Of a DNA stretch of 64,000 bases, positions 14,352 through 26,365 are shown piece by piece. A program made the translations under genes and the position numbers. How positions within the stretch are numbered: position 1 is the first letter of the stretch; each line of letters begins with the position of its first letter. Source of the stretch: Chenopodium formosanum (lineage: Eukaryota; Streptophyta; Magnoliopsida; Caryophyllales; Amaranthaceae). The notes under the pieces are model-generated. The model was not told the origin of the DNA and ran no database searches. It was given only the letters and a program-made list of their open reading frames with translations. The stretch spans positions 8,604,501 to 8,668,500 of the forward strand of contig CM044860.1 of assembly GCA_024500155.1 (NCBI GenBank), written 5' to 3'.

Positions 14352-14560
14352 GGAAGGCTTTATTAAGAGGTAGAGTTCGTCTTAAGCCTAGCCCCCAAGG
14401 GCTTTGGGTCTACATATTCTATGTTATTAGAGGGCTCCCATTCTTATCTTTTTGTTGTCTCCAAAAAAAAGTTTCTATGTAGGGAGTCTAGTTTTTTAGC
14501 GACCTCTACAAGAAGGAGAGAGGAGTAAAGATATGAGGGCAGCGCTTCTAAATTGCTTTG
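14352..14560 (-). mobile_element. Decayed LINE, upstream piece interrupted by the solo LTR
   Basis: The minus-strand translation shows the typical LINE motif of CRPK/DPKALGG followed by an RR...LPLNKAFLA-like string, plus EVAKKLDSLHRNFF further upstream, all broken by stops and a frame shift. After the LTR the reading resumes with NLGWKILSDFSNLWVK near 11760-11800. This confirms that one LINE was split by the insertion. The 5' truncation point is near 14560 but not sharp. Confidence 0.7.
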
Positions 14561-14612
14561 AATTAACATGTGGCGGCTTGCTTTGGATATGAGGATAGCG
14601 CTTCTAAATTGT
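14530..14612. repeat. Short imperfect tandem duplication
   Basis: The string GATATGAGG(G/A)(C/T)AGCGCTTCTAAATTG occurs at about 14531 and again at about 14587, about 56 bp apart. It is a two-copy repeat next to the LINE edge, of unknown origin. Confidence 0.5.
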
Positions 14613-14624
14613 TTTCAAGTAACT

Positions 14625-14832
14625 TGTTAGGATATATAGTTATCCCCTTTGAACATCTATTAGGAATGGATATATGTTTTGTGGACTAAAACCTTCTACT
14701 TTTGTGCAGAACTATATAAACTCTTTTAATATTTAACCTAACCGCCATTCTGTACTATGTACAACCTAGCCGACATTCTATAATTTGTACTTTCATCAAG
14801 ATCAATAATTTTTTTTTGCCTTTCCATGAACA
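14625..14832. mobile_element. Solo LTR, 208 bp, Copia-like
   Basis: Starts TGTTAGGATATATAG and ends CCATGAACA, matching TGTT...AACA ends. Flanked by the 5-bp duplication TAACT (14620-14624 and 14833-14837). It contains a TATA-like ACTATATAAACT near 14708-14720. The size and ends fit a short Copia LTR left by LTR-LTR recombination. Plus orientation is inferred from the TATA motif. Confidence 0.7.
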
Positions 14833-14837
14833 TAACT

Positions 14838-16000
14838 AATTAATCGTTAGTGAATCACTTATTATACGTATTTTGTTTGTTAGTTTCTGTTATCTTTCTT
14901 GCATTTGTTATGACATAGCTTGTAATGAAGCCCTTTATAATAATACATTTGATAAAATCTTTACATTATTTACAAAAGGTCTCCAACACTCTTATCACAA
15001 AAAGAGCTTGATTTCCATCCTCAAACCAAACTTTCGAATCCTTTTGTTATGTTGATGACTAAAGAAACAACGATGAGATGAGCTAAGTAGTAGAAAAGAT
15101 CGAATACGAATGTTTAATTTGTGTGATCTGAATATATGCATTAGTGTTGTCAATTGTAACCCAAGAATGAAGAAGCATTTAAGAGAAGATGTAAAAATTG
15201 TAATTAGCAAGTTTGTTAGATTAATTAGTTTATAGTTAACTTTCAGTACACCCTTTTCATTTTTGTAGTGTAATGCAATAATGTTGAGGGTTGTAATCCC
15301 CATTTCCTTCACATAATGCTAATTATGTAGGGTTGAATGTACACATACCTATTGAAAAAAAAACCCCTCAATTGTGAAATAACCCAAAAGGGTTAAGATG
15401 TAATGAAATCCGTTAGGTAAATGATTAATATTTCAAGCCAAGAGGAATAATATCAAGGAAGATTTAAGGCAACTTGGCAATGCCTGTTCGTTGTTTATTA
15501 TACACCCAGGTATATCATGTACACAATATTTAATTGCTTTATTGAAATTTTCTAAATTAGCAAATTTTTTTTTTAAGTAAAATAGTCTTTGATATAAGAC
15601 CCTCAAAAGATTTGCATCATCAAGACTAATCAAGATAGGACTTAGAGGTGTCAAAACCTACCCCGACTTGAAAAATATTCGATTTAGATTTCACCTCACA
15701 TGGACGTGTTAATTTTACACGACTCTAACATTCTAACTTAACATAAAACCCGATACGATCCGACCTCACCGATCTCGATCTGAATACTCAAATTAACAAT
15801 TCTAGATAGGCTATACCCCTCTATAGATAGGCTATAGTGGCCCTAATTCTAAGATGTGATCATGTGAGGTTACATCCTTATGGTAATGGCTTAACTTAAT
15901 AGCCCAAAACTATAATAAGCGAGAGTGACCATCTCACAATTGCACTAAGCGCGTGAAATAATAGCAACAAAATGAATGAAGGAAAGAAGTAGGAAATATT
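14838..16000. other. Intergenic, no gene seen
   Basis: AT-rich sequence between the solo LTR and the TRAF-type gene leader. Short open frames on both strands show no recognisable motif and no coding-like splice structure. The promoter of the downstream gene must lie in the last part, but I could not fix a TATA box. Confidence 0.6.
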
Positions 16001-16102
16001 TGCAACAACAACCAAGGTTAGGCGGAAATTTAAGGTGGACTTGCCCTTTACAACAACTCAACACAAATTTGTCTCTCCTTAACTTTTTCACTTCATTCGT
16101 AG

Positions 16103-16238
16103 GTATGTTTGATCAACAAACCTAATTAGATTGTCCATTTTCATGCCTAAATGTTAACATTCGATCACTTTTATTTCTGGGATTTGATTTTATGTTCTTG
16201 ATTTTTATCTTTCTTTCCTTTGATTTTATTGTCGGCAG
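16103..16238 (+). other. Probable 5' UTR intron of the TRAF-type zinc-finger gene
   Basis: Donor TAG|GTATGT at 16102/16103 and acceptor GGCAG| at 16238, with a T-rich stretch before the acceptor. The leader exon would run from about 16010 to 16102, and the second leader segment 16239-16301 abuts the ATG. It is predicted from splice signals only. Confidence 0.45.
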
Positions 16239-16301
16239 GTATATAATTGCATTGATCAAGGAATTTTGATTTCATTTCTTTTGATCTTTGATTGAGAAAA
16301 T

Positions 16302-18038
16302 ATGGCTACGGTTTCTGAAGAAATTACTACCATTTGCACCCACTGGTAATTTTCTATTTCCTTTTTCTTTAGATGGTTTTAGGGTAATCTTGAGTGAATT
16401 AAATTTTCTTGTTATTTTTGGGATTTTTTTGATTTTTTAATTGGGTGTTGAGTTTGATCACTGGGGAAAAAATTTACTTGTTATTTTTGGGAATTTTTAA
16501 TTTTTTAATTGGGTGTTATATCGTTTATGTTTAGCTGGGTTGTTAGATTATTGCGTTTTGAAAGTTGGGAATTTTTTAAATCTTGTTGTTATGCATGATT
16601 TCTAGTGGGGAAGGCATGATCTTGTGTTAAAATGATGAAATGTAATATGTTAGGAGTTTTTGAGTTAAAATATGTTGTTGAAGAAATATGCTTGTTTGTA
16701 TGGATTGATTTTTGAATTCTGCTTTGTAATGCGGAGATGGGTGTTTAATTGACTCTGAGATTCGATCTTATGTTTTTTCAGTGATAGACCTATCCCTTCT
16801 GGGAATATCGATTTGCATACAGTTCATTGCGCTCGGAATCTTGAGAAATGTAAAGTTTGTGGTGATATGGTCCCAAAGAAGCATGCTGAGGAACATTATT
16901 TTAATACCCATGCTCCTGTAAGTGACTTATTGTCAAAGTTTTTGTGTTGAAGAGTTGTGATTTTTGAAAATTTCTAATTCTGTTGTGATCGTCTACTTAT
17001 TGAATATTGAATGCTCTACTTTAGTATTGGTTATGGCTATGGACATTATTAGTTCCATAGTTTTGAGTTGTTTTGCATGCATCCTACTGGATAAAAAGCT
17101 TCTTTAAACAAGTGTTCCACATTACACGATGCTTATTTGAACTCCCGGACGAACCAATTCACTGATGTTTCATTTCAAATTTTTAAGGTGCCAGTTGGGG
17201 CCTGTATATCATTTCTTCATGACTTTTCCTTTTATGAAATGTTAGGAAACTTGCTTAAGACATTGAGGTTTAAAATTTTATGCACTCGTGGTCATGAAAT
17301 TGAGTCATTAGTGTTAACTACTTAGCCCTATCTTTCTGATGAAAAAGTCGAAGGAATAGTTCTTATTGATATGTTTGCAGATTGGAGTTTATCAAATTGA
17401 AGAAAGCGCTTCTATCTGTATTGTGCTTTTAGTCTGCTTGGTCTGAGACTTTGAGTGAGGATTGAGGAGAATATCTAAATTCCAAATCTGTCTTAGGAGT
17501 TAGGACAGCACATTGTTAACAAATAGAACAACTAGCTCATTGGAGTGCAGTTATGGTTTATATATTAGAAAGCTTAAGCAGAAGATTCTAGACAAACACA
17601 TGCTGTTTGAGATGGAAGGAGGTTTATTATTTTTCTATAGTAATCTCTTGGAGCTAATAGCAATTATTAATGGAGCACTTCATAGGGAATTTTAAGGAAA
17701 ATTTTGAGGGTGATTATCTTTAAAAAAGCATTTTGTTTTTTTTTTTGATTTTCATATCCGTGGGTAACTCTCAAAGGTGAAGCATAATAGCTTGATTTAG
17801 TTGCCTATATAATAGTCATAAGGTTTTGAATAAAAAGGTGGATTGAAGTTGTTACACCATGGTTAATAGGCAAATCTATTGGTGTTTCGTAGATGAGGTA
17901 TTAGGGCCTGTTCTCATACGTTTATTTTCAGTTCAGTTCAGCTCTAATCAGTTCAGTTGAGTTCAGTTTATGTCTAATGATATTGCTAATGATATAAAGC
18001 CAAATTTCATTCTTTTAAACTCTTATTACAACAACGAC

Positions 18039-18090
<52 letters not shown>

Positions 18091-20475
18091 TAATAATAAT
18101 AATTAATAATAACATTGTATTAATTAGAATAATAAAGAGAGTAGTATATAGTTCGGGGGGTTGGCTCTGTTTAATTTCATTTCGTTCCAGCTTTTTCTTT
18201 TTTTTTAATTGTGATAATTTTTTACAAAGTGTTTTGTGTTCTTTTGTCATAATAATATTTTATTTTTTAATTAAATAGTATATGTTTTTAAAATGTTTTG
18301 GGGTTTCATGTTTTTGATATATTTTCCATAAATATTTTAATTATATAGTATATTTTTCTTAAATATTTCAATATGTATATTTGTATATACACATATGTAT
18401 AATAATAAATAATCAAAGATCACTAATCCGTAATTAAAAATCACTAATTAATAAGTTCACTTCAGCTCAGCTCAGCTCAGCTAAGTTCACTTCAGTCACT
18501 TCACTTCAGTCACTTCACTTCAGTCAATGAGAATAGGCCCTTAAACGTGAAAGCTACTAGGTCGTTGGAGGTGGGTATGCAGTTTTAAGTATCTTCTTCT
18601 TTGTTGTATCTGGTCAATTATGTCTTATGGGTGCGAGTGCAACTATGCTACAATGGAGGGTCTTTTTGGGTGCTTGAGGAGTTCCATGTCTTGGTTGAAT
18701 TAATAACTTTTTATACTCGTCGATCATAAGAGTTAATTTGTGATCATTCAGTGTCTTGATGACCAACTTTAAGAATTTTATAACAGCTGAATGCTCGAAT
18801 GTAGATAAATTGCAATATTCACACGTCCAGGTTCACCCTTGGTGAATTAACAAGAATCATTCACGGCCTCTTAGGATTGGATTACTTGTCAATAATTTAG
18901 TATCATTTTCATCTTACTTTCTCATTTTGAAATATTGGCCATCTATTATTGCCTTTAGGTCCAGTTACTGTGTAAAAAGCATTTCCTTCATTTATAGTTT
19001 TTCTTGTATCCAAATGTGGTGATAAGAAATTTAGTGAGAGCTGTGATAAGTTATTAACTTGGAAGCATTCGTATTCATGGCCCACCTTGAGATGATTGTT
19101 CATAAAGCATAATTTGATTTGTTTAAAGTTGGGTTCTGCCATCAAATTTTCACAAGTCCCACCCTTAAAAGTACACTTCCTCCGTTCTTCTATTATTGCA
19201 GCATGTAAGGGATGTAGATTGTAGGGTATTTTCGGAGACCATGTGATGATAGGACATTTAGAGAGAACTAAGGAAACTTTGATGAGGAGAGAGGTAGAAA
19301 TGAATCATGTGTAAATAAGTCAACTTTACAATATATGAACTTCCATAAAATTGAGACTTAGCAATATTGAAAGAACAGAGGAAGTATATAATATAGAAGG
19401 TACTTGACTCATGCCTTCTCTAACCTTGGTCAGCTTGATAGATTATTTTTTTAGTCAGCTTATGTTTCAAATACTTACAGCTCATGTAAAGTGGTAATCA
19501 GTGATCTGTAATATAGTAGGATCTCATGACAAAAATATCTCTAAAAGATTGGATTATTAGATGACCCTTGAAGAGTTGTTATTCTTATCTAGTGTGTTCT
19601 ATCTTTGATTCCTTGATGCAATTTTTATGGATGAAGTTGCCCTTATTTTTCCCATGGGCCTTGGTGTCTTGGTGATACCAGTAAGTCTGTAACTTAACAG
19701 ACAGCAAGCTTCTAAATATGCATCTTTTAACTGATTACTATGTTTTTGTGCTGTATATTCTTCAGTCACCTATTTCCCCTTCCTCTTGGCCCTTCATTGT
19801 GCAGATATGTCTGGTGTTTGATTAATAAGAGGTTCTAAAAGACTAATCAGATTGGGAGTTGAATCTTTTGGCAAGAAAGCCTGATTAATCTTGCAAATAT
19901 TGTCCAACATGTCTTTTTACATCATCTCTATGATTTTTATCAATATTATCTTTGCTAGTGTAGTGAAATTAAATAAGGTTTCTAATGGGAACAAGAAAAT
20001 GATTGGGTCCTTCTATTGGTTAAGTAGAATAAAGTAGGAGGACAGGCACAAAATTCAGCCCTTTATAATGAAGTGGTTAACATAACGTGGCTTTTGAGGC
20101 TCTTTGATGAAAAGGTGGTTACGTAAAAGAATGTAATCAAAGTGAAATTTTGTCTTTGAGAGGTTGGTTGGTGAAAGAAAAATGATTAACCTTTCTCATG
20201 AAGTAGGCATTTGGAAATTTAACCAAGTAGGATTGAAAATGTCCAGAACCACTTGCTGCAGAGTGAAGAAAATCATCGAAGGGACACATGATTCTGCATA
20301 TTGTAGACCCAAAGCTAAGAGGAGTTGTTAAAAAATTTGTGCATGTTGTTTTTTCTTATGTACTGGCCTGAATCCTTGGAAGTTGTTTGTTGGTAGTCTA
20401 TCATAATTACAAAACATGGGGGTAATAAGATGAGGAGAGAGATAGAGAGACATAGATTAGAGACCTGTGTGAATT

Positions 20476-20509
<34 letters not shown>

Positions 20510-23465
20510 GGGGGAGGGAGGGAGGGAGGGAGGGAGAGAGAGAGATTGTTGGAATATTTGTGAAACTTCTTAAAATGGTAATTGTTGGAATATTAGGGGA
20601 ACGGAGGAAGTATAAGATATGATGGTTGCTTGTAGGAGGTTGGCTAGATTTTGTTGGTAATAAGTGAAAGCTAGTATTCAGTAGCATGTGGAGAAATCAG
20701 GGTGTTAAGGGATCCTTTTTTTTTTTTTTTAAGTTTAGAGATCCTTTTTGTTTTCAAAAAAAAAAACATTTAACTCAAACTTGCTCACCTTTGCATCAGA
20801 TTTTTTTTGTTAAGATTAACTGACACAGGCACACAGCTGCTTCAAACCCTCCCTCTTTCCCAGGTTTTTCTCTTTCGACTGTGAATGCCACCTACTTTGA
20901 AGATGTTGTGTTTATGTCTGGTAGCATAATGAAATGTTATGAGTTTGTGAATTAAGAATTCTGTTTGGTTTTTTTCTCTCTTCATTTATTTACAATTACT
21001 TTTTTTGTATTTACCTAGACACCTAGTGCGATCTATTATGTCTACTTTTCATTTATAGTGGACTACTTTCCATGGAACAGGTAGCTTGTTCACTATGCAG
21101 TGAAACAATGGACCGAGAAATTTTGGATGTGCACAAGGGTGAAGATTGTCCACAAAGGATAGTAACATGTGAATATTGCGAATTTCCTTTGCCCGCCATT
21201 GATCTATCTGAACATCAGGCATGCTAATTTTTACAATCAATATTATGATTATAATAATTCATTTGGTGCAAAACATTATGTGTTCGCTTCTCAATTTTCA
21301 GGATGTATGTGGCAATCGGACAGAACATTGCTATCGCTGTGCCAGGTATATCAGATTACGTGATCGATATGTCCATGAAACAACCTGCAATGTTGTTGCT
21401 GAAGCTCCTGTGGGTACTTCTAGGTAAAGAGCTAACTTTTCTTATAAGCACTTAGCAAGCATCTTATGTGGGTACCTCTATGGGACCATAGACCAATGAT
21501 TAAGAGCTCAATCTTTTGTTTACGAACTGTACATTTCAGCTCTTCATTCCACTCCGGCACACCCCCTGTCCCATAAAATTTTAGCTAGAACTTTATCTGG
21601 AAAATTATGTCTGCTTTTTGGTTTGGGCTATGCTTGACATAATTACACTTGCATGCATATGGCATGTAAAACTGCATACATAGTTGTGGAGGTGTTGAAT
21701 TGGTTAGGATGGCAGAAAATGACTGATTGGAAGACTAGGTTAGAATGTTACAAGTACGAAAAAGAGACAAGTTTGTGTATGCTTGACATCCTTAATACAC
21801 CTTGTCTATTTGGAGTCATGTTTTTGCTGTGGTAATTGTTGTCTGTAGCTAAACATCTAACTTCAAAAGGATGGAAGTTGAGCAAATTGGAAGGAGGAAG
21901 TAAGTCTTGGAATTTAATATTGACATATGCGGGTGAATAGATGCAAGGTTTGAGTGAAAAGAAGGGAGGACATATTAGAATTGATTGTAGCTTTATGTTT
22001 TTTGTTGACTGTTTGGACTTTGGAGCTTTATTAAACTTTTTCAGTAATTCTCATATCTGCTGTCATGCTGATTATGCCCTCAATGGAGTGGGTTTTTACT
22101 CAAATTCCCCTGTTTTGAAGTCTATGCCTCCATTTTGTGTGTTGAGGGCCTTTTAATGACCTTCTTTACGTTCTGGTCTGGTTCGGTTCATTTTTCCAAT
22201 CCGACATGCACTCGCAATGCGTGATTGCTTTTTTAGGTAGCTTTTTACTTGATGCTTGAGGTTTTTACATCTCAGTATCATTCTTTTTGGGGGTTGTGGG
22301 TTATGAGCTCACTCCCCTTTATTTTTCAAAGGAGGCACTTGATATGGGATCCTTAAAAAGGCCCCAAGATTGTCACATTTAAAGTAAACCTTCTGAACAG
22401 CCCAACCAATGTTATCATTACAGTCATAACTCCAAAACAAGGAGGGATCTGTATACACAAAACACATTATAACTCAAAGAAACAATCCGACATAAACAAA
22501 GGGTCACAAAGAGTCAGGCCATTGTTTATTAGCATCAGAAAATTTCCTCAGAAAAATAGCATAGATAATAGTCTTCAGAGTTCTTTGCATCATTCGCACA
22601 ATTGCACCATCACTTGAGGTGAGGAAATAGGCTCCGTTGCAACACCTTTACACTTCATATAGACAAGCTGAGAGCCCTAAGAAAAACTTTCTTTTTGAAG
22701 TATGTAGTTTTGTTTTCCTCGAAATCCATTTCCAAATTTCCTGTAAATTAGTGCTTCTGCAAGTAATTTTTAACTACAAACTCGCGTCAGAAACAAAATT
22801 ACCTTTTGAAAAGTTACAATGATTGAAAAGTTGAGGAAGATTTGCAGGCCAGGTTTCCTTCCACATATCTGACACAGACGGATCCAAAGATTCCAAGCTG
22901 ACTCCATAAGGGAGTAGAAAGGAAGTAGTTCTGAGCTTTCCCAACATAACCAACCTTTTGATATTGCCATGCTTAAGAACGTTTAAAATGTTTCCAAACC
23001 CAACGATCCCATGGGCATTTCTTGAAAGTTGCTTGTAGTCAGCAGTTATTTCTTTCTACAGTCTAGGGGTCCAAGTAGAGTCACCAACTTGAATTTGTCT
23101 CAATGTCTCTTACCTTGTAGATATATTCAAACCTGGAACTATAGAATTTCTTCAGGATTCCATTCTACTTTTAATAATGTTTCTTACTGTTTGGCTCCTA
23201 TAAACGACCATCTGGGGGTTTCTGCTTTTTCAGTAGTATAATTTTGACCCGTACTCTTAGTGTCTTACTGATGTCTTTTATCTTGTAACCTGCTAGGGAT
23301 TCCAGGCCTGCTGCTGAGAGAGAACCACGGCCTCGCAGAAGAGATACACCAGCACCAGCATTCCCCAAAAGACATCTGCTAATCACAATCGCAATCACAG
23401 GAATTGCATTTATTTTAGGGTCCTTTTTCTACCAGAAGAAATCAGAAAACTCTACTGGGCACTAG
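16302..23465 (+). CDS. TRAF-type zinc-finger protein with C-terminal membrane anchor (At1g09920-like)
   Basis: Exons 16302-16345, 16782-16917, 21081-21218, 21302-21423, 23297-23465 give 202 codons plus stop with consistent phases. Residues about 12-147 are spaced Cys/His pairs of successive TRAF/XAF1-type zinc fingers, for example KCKVCGDMVPKKHAEEH, CSLCSETMDREILDVH and HCYRCARYIRLRDRYVH. A short Arg/Pro-rich linker follows. Residues about 174-192 are hydrophobic (LLITIAITGIAFILGSFFY) and the last ten are polar, the layout of a tail-anchored protein. The animal relatives TRAFD1 and XAF1 are regulators of innate and apoptotic signalling; the plant protein's role is not established, so I assign none. 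Intron 2 (4.2 kb) and intron 4 (1.9 kb) carry MITEs, microsatellites and a LINE-like remnant. Intron 3 appears to be GC-AG. It lies directly upstream of the RG-lyase cluster on the same strand. Confidence 0.9.
17904..18540. mobile_element. Tourist-like (PIF/Harbinger) MITE, 637 bp
   Basis: Left end GGGCCTGTTCTCAT, right end ATGAGAATAGGCCC, inverted with one mismatch. Flanked by the trinucleotide duplication TTA (17901-17903 and 18541-18543), the mark of PIF/Harbinger elements. Subterminal regions are packed with CAGTTCAGTTCAG (left) and TTCACTTCAGTCAC (right) repeats. It lies in intron 2 of the TRAF-type gene and holds an expanded TAA microsatellite. No transposase. Confidence 0.8.
18040..18089. 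repeat. (TAA)n microsatellite
   Basis: About 16 uninterrupted TAA units inside the Tourist-like MITE, followed by imperfect TAATAATAATTAATAA. The Asn-rich or Leu-rich open frames here are products of the repeat. Confidence 0.95.
19172..19388. mobile_element. Stowaway-like MITE in TRAF-gene intron 2
   Basis: Starts TACACTTCCTCCGTTCTTC and ends GAACAGAGGAAGTATA. The termini are inverted with a few mismatches and TA-flanked. The inner arms (ATTATTGCA, GCAATATTG) also pair. About 217 bp, non-coding. Confidence 0.65.
20476..20545. repeat. Compound (GA)n-(G)n-(GGGA)n microsatellite
   Basis: A GA run passes into about 15 G, then GGGA repeats, then GA again, in intron 2 of the TRAF-type gene. Purine-only on one strand, so able to form unusual structures. 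Length is likely unreliable in assembly. Confidence 0.9.
21219..21301 (+). other. Intron 3 of TRAF-type gene, apparent GC-AG splice sites
   Basis: Exon 3 must end at ...GAACATCAG because exon 4 resumes with GATGTATGTGGC in the same frame (family pattern LSEHQ-[DE]VCGNRTE). The intron then begins GCATGC and ends TTTTCAG. No GT lies at a usable position, and reading through gives TAA within three codons. GC-AG introns are a known minor class, but their donors usually resemble AG|GCAAGT; this one is AG|GCATGC. Confidence 0.7.
22340..22980 (-). mobile_element. Possible degenerate LINE remnant in intron 4
   Basis: Minus-strand translations in changing frames give strings resembling the end of a LINE ORF2, such as DMWKETWPANLPQLFNHC near 22800-22865 and LSACLYEV(W)RCCNGAYF near 22625-22680. 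Stops and frame changes are frequent. No ends, tail or target duplication were found, so the class is a guess. Confidence 0.3.
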
Positions 23466-24254
23466 TGGCGGTCACACACACACAAGTAGCTCTTACTATA
23501 TTTTGAGGCTCTGTATTGTGTATAACCCAAAGTAACAACTGAGATCAGCTTTTACTGAAAATTCAAGGCATTGAGTCTAGTTGAGCGATGAGGTTTAATT
23601 GTTTGGTAGCAGTAAATATATGGGACGGGTTCACATGATAAACCTCAGTTTTAAGAGACAAAATCTCGTCTACATTGTTTGTCATCTATGTCACATGCAT
23701 TCTTGGTGCATAATATGTAATGCATGCTGAGGTTATCCTTTTTTAATTAATTCACGATTCTTCTTAAGTTTCCATTCTCACTAAAGCTAATTGTGTGCTT
23801 TGATATACTATTATAATGATATGCTAACATTTGATTTCACCAAAGCTATTTATAAACAAGGCAGATAACCAACAACTAATAACTAATTTTTTTTTGGGGG
23901 GAAAAGGTATAACTCAAGAGTATCTTATTTATTTATTTTAAAAAAAAAAAATCTTGTAATCAATAATTAAAATAGAGTACCTTGTTTTCTTCTTAGTTTT
24001 TGCACTCAACCTAGGCTATATTTTAGTGGGTCAAGTAGATGGGTCATGACTGTGATTGATGTAGTTGTATGTAATTCCTTTTGAATCATCTTTAGCTCAT
24101 GTTATAGTCTTCATACTATTTACTTTAAGGAGGTATACGAAGTATATTTAAAGTGTTTTGTTAAAAGTCAAAGATTAGAGAAATTTGAAATGGTTTATAT
24201 TGGTGTTTAGACTCTAGACTACTTTATATAGGTGTTTAGCTTTGTACAAGGATA

Positions 24255-24305
<51 letters not shown>

Positions 24306-24705
24306 AGGACGAAGGATACATAAAAGAATTAAAGAAGCATTATTGGGATTTGCTAGCAAAGCCCATTTTAGGAAAATTCCACAATGGACAACTCACACCC
24401 TCCCAATAACTCTCTCTCCTCCATTGAGCTACTTCACAATTGTAGAAGGTGACTCATGGTTAGATTTAGCAATGATGCACCTCCCTCTAGTGAGGTGGTT
24501 CACCATTGTAGAGAAAAAGGGAAGTTGTTCATGATAGTAACTCAAGATGGTGGAATGTACGTGGAACAGATAAAGGAGAAGAGAGAAAGTGATTTGTAAT
24601 TGTGAGCTACCTAACCAACGTGGATAATTTACTATTTCATAGTCCTTAATAATTTATGGTGACGACTAATAGTATTACTTAAAAGATAGAGATTCATCAC
24701 ACATT
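23466..24705. other. 3' UTR and intergenic region with long poly(T)
   Basis: The first few hundred bases probably include the 3' UTR of the TRAF-type gene; no poly(A) signal could be fixed. A run of 46 T lies at 24259-24304, possibly the A-tail of a minus-oriented retroposon, but no body was recognised. The segment 24340-24620 is fold-back-like, with recurring CACAATG/CATTGTAG motifs and no clear ends. Confidence 0.5.
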
Positions 24706-25062
24706 CAAAGGTGACTTGTAATTATAGGTAGTATGACTTATTAGAACAAAGGACAATGTGGTTAGGCCATTGAGCTGAGGTAACAATTTATTGGCAGTAT
24801 GACTTGTGAAAATCTTATGTTGCGTATACTCATAGCCTTATATTATGAACTAACTTCATGTTCTAGGGACTACAAGACATCACTTATTTGTTGTATTCAT
24901 TATATCATGTAGGACTAATAAAAGATGCCTTGCTGATTTTTATTGATAATTCTATTTTGACTAAAATGATTTATAAGGGTCACATTATGGAAAAGTTGCA
25001 AGTTCCCGTCAAAAAAAAAAAAAAAAGTTGCAAGTTGCATGTTTTTTCCATGTTGTGTTCAT
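24706..25062 (+). repeat. Upstream segment of the RGL tandem duplication, copy A side
   Basis: Begins CAAAGGTGACTTGT and contains CACTTATTTGTTGTATTCAT and ATTTATAAGGGTCACATTATGG. The same order of blocks recurs at 31931-32212 upstream of copy B, so the tandem duplication includes at least 1.6 kb of 5' flank. Further matching blocks follow at 25420-25570 and 32393-32560. Confidence 0.8.
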
Positions 25063-25984
25063 TAAGACGTAAAATGTGGGAAACGAGAAACTTAAATTTT
25101 GTTAAATTTTGAATAATATAAAATGGACCTGGGCAACCTGAATAAGAAGAAGGAGAGTCTGGTCCACAAACAAGGCTTAAAAACTTCCGTATTAAAACCA
25201 ATTGACAATAGTAGGAGTAACTTATCTACCTAATAAAGTGTCAAAAGTGAAACCATTTCGCCTTTCTCTAACATGGGAGCCTCACACATGAGTTTCAAAA
25301 AATTTATACTTCGTATTACGTATAAACGTACCAATTATTTATTTCTATATGAAATTTATTCAAAACAATCAATTAATTTAAAAGACACATAGTAAATCAA
25401 ATTATTTTAAAATTTTTGATTATTATGAAAATATATAGAAGAATATGAGACCAGAACACTAAATCATGAATGGAGTGACAATTCATATCTTCTTTTGCCA
25501 ACAATTTGAGCATGTTTAAATAAGCTACTTGTACAGTTGTACATGTGATCAAGAATAGGAAGTAACTTAGTCTTCCAGCAAAGGATTCACCATATCCCAT
25601 AACATGTGACAAACAAAGACTACACCTAGATCAAGTTCGGACCTGTTAAAACCTTGTAAGTTCGAGGAGACACTATTATTTTCATCTGATTATAAAATTA
25701 AAAGTCTTGTGAAATTGTAAGTTGTAAGTGATCCAAATAAACTCTCCTACTTACGCATTTTTTAATTAATTAATTAATTTAATAAATTGTGTTTGTCTAA
25801 TGCTAGAGCTATATACATTGAGTTTGTCAAGCACATAATCACTCTACAAATTTTGTTTAGATGTATGATTTAAAATTACATAAATTTCAGATACCTTAAT
25901 TTATATACATAACATTAAACTTTAATTATATACATTAGTATCATATATAGTACTCCATAAAGTGGTCACACAAATTATACGTAA

Positions 25985-26259
25985 ATGCATCACTAACCAC
26001 TGTTGCTCTACCTTTAAAACATGGCAATCTTCTCTCTCTTCATATTATCCATTAACACCAAAATAAATTGTTGCGCCTAAGTAAAGAGATAAGCCAAAAA
26101 GGTTAAAAATCCAAACCCTTTTGCTTTAATTTGATTCCAAGAAAATTTCATATCTTATATATATAGACAGAATATTTGCTCTACTTTTTATGTTATGCTA
26201 ACTAATTTCAAGTAAGACAAACAGTGATTAAAAGTGCTTCATTTTTCATTCTATATATA
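25985..26259 (+). promoter_or_regulatory. Putative promoter of RGL copy A
   Basis: A block starting CACTAACCACTGTTGCTCTACC and including TTGCGCCTAAGTAAAGAGATAA and CAAACCCTTTTGCTTTAATT is conserved almost word for word at 33295-33490 upstream of copy B. A TATA-like CTATATATA lies at 26251-26259, about 105 bp before the ATG, and has an equivalent in copy B. Conservation between duplicates may reflect recent origin rather than selection. Confidence 0.55.
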
Positions 26260-26365
26260 CTCAACAATAATCAATGTAATTATTAGTAAAATTAAATCTT
26301 GTCATAAACTTTTGCTAGTTTTTGTGTTTTATTGCTTGTTTTAGGTACAAAATACATTCTCAGCT

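Noticed and set aside
17970..18278. Poly-Asn (plus) and poly-Leu (minus) open frames
   Set aside because: Products of the TAA microsatellite inside a MITE.
18040..20545. Repeat-spacer arrangement resembling a CRISPR array
   Set aside because: The repeats are simple microsatellites without unique spacers, in a plant nuclear intron.
24888..25201. 70-codon frames on both strands upstream of RGL-A
   Set aside because: The matching block upstream of copy B does not keep the frames open, so they are not conserved coding sequence.
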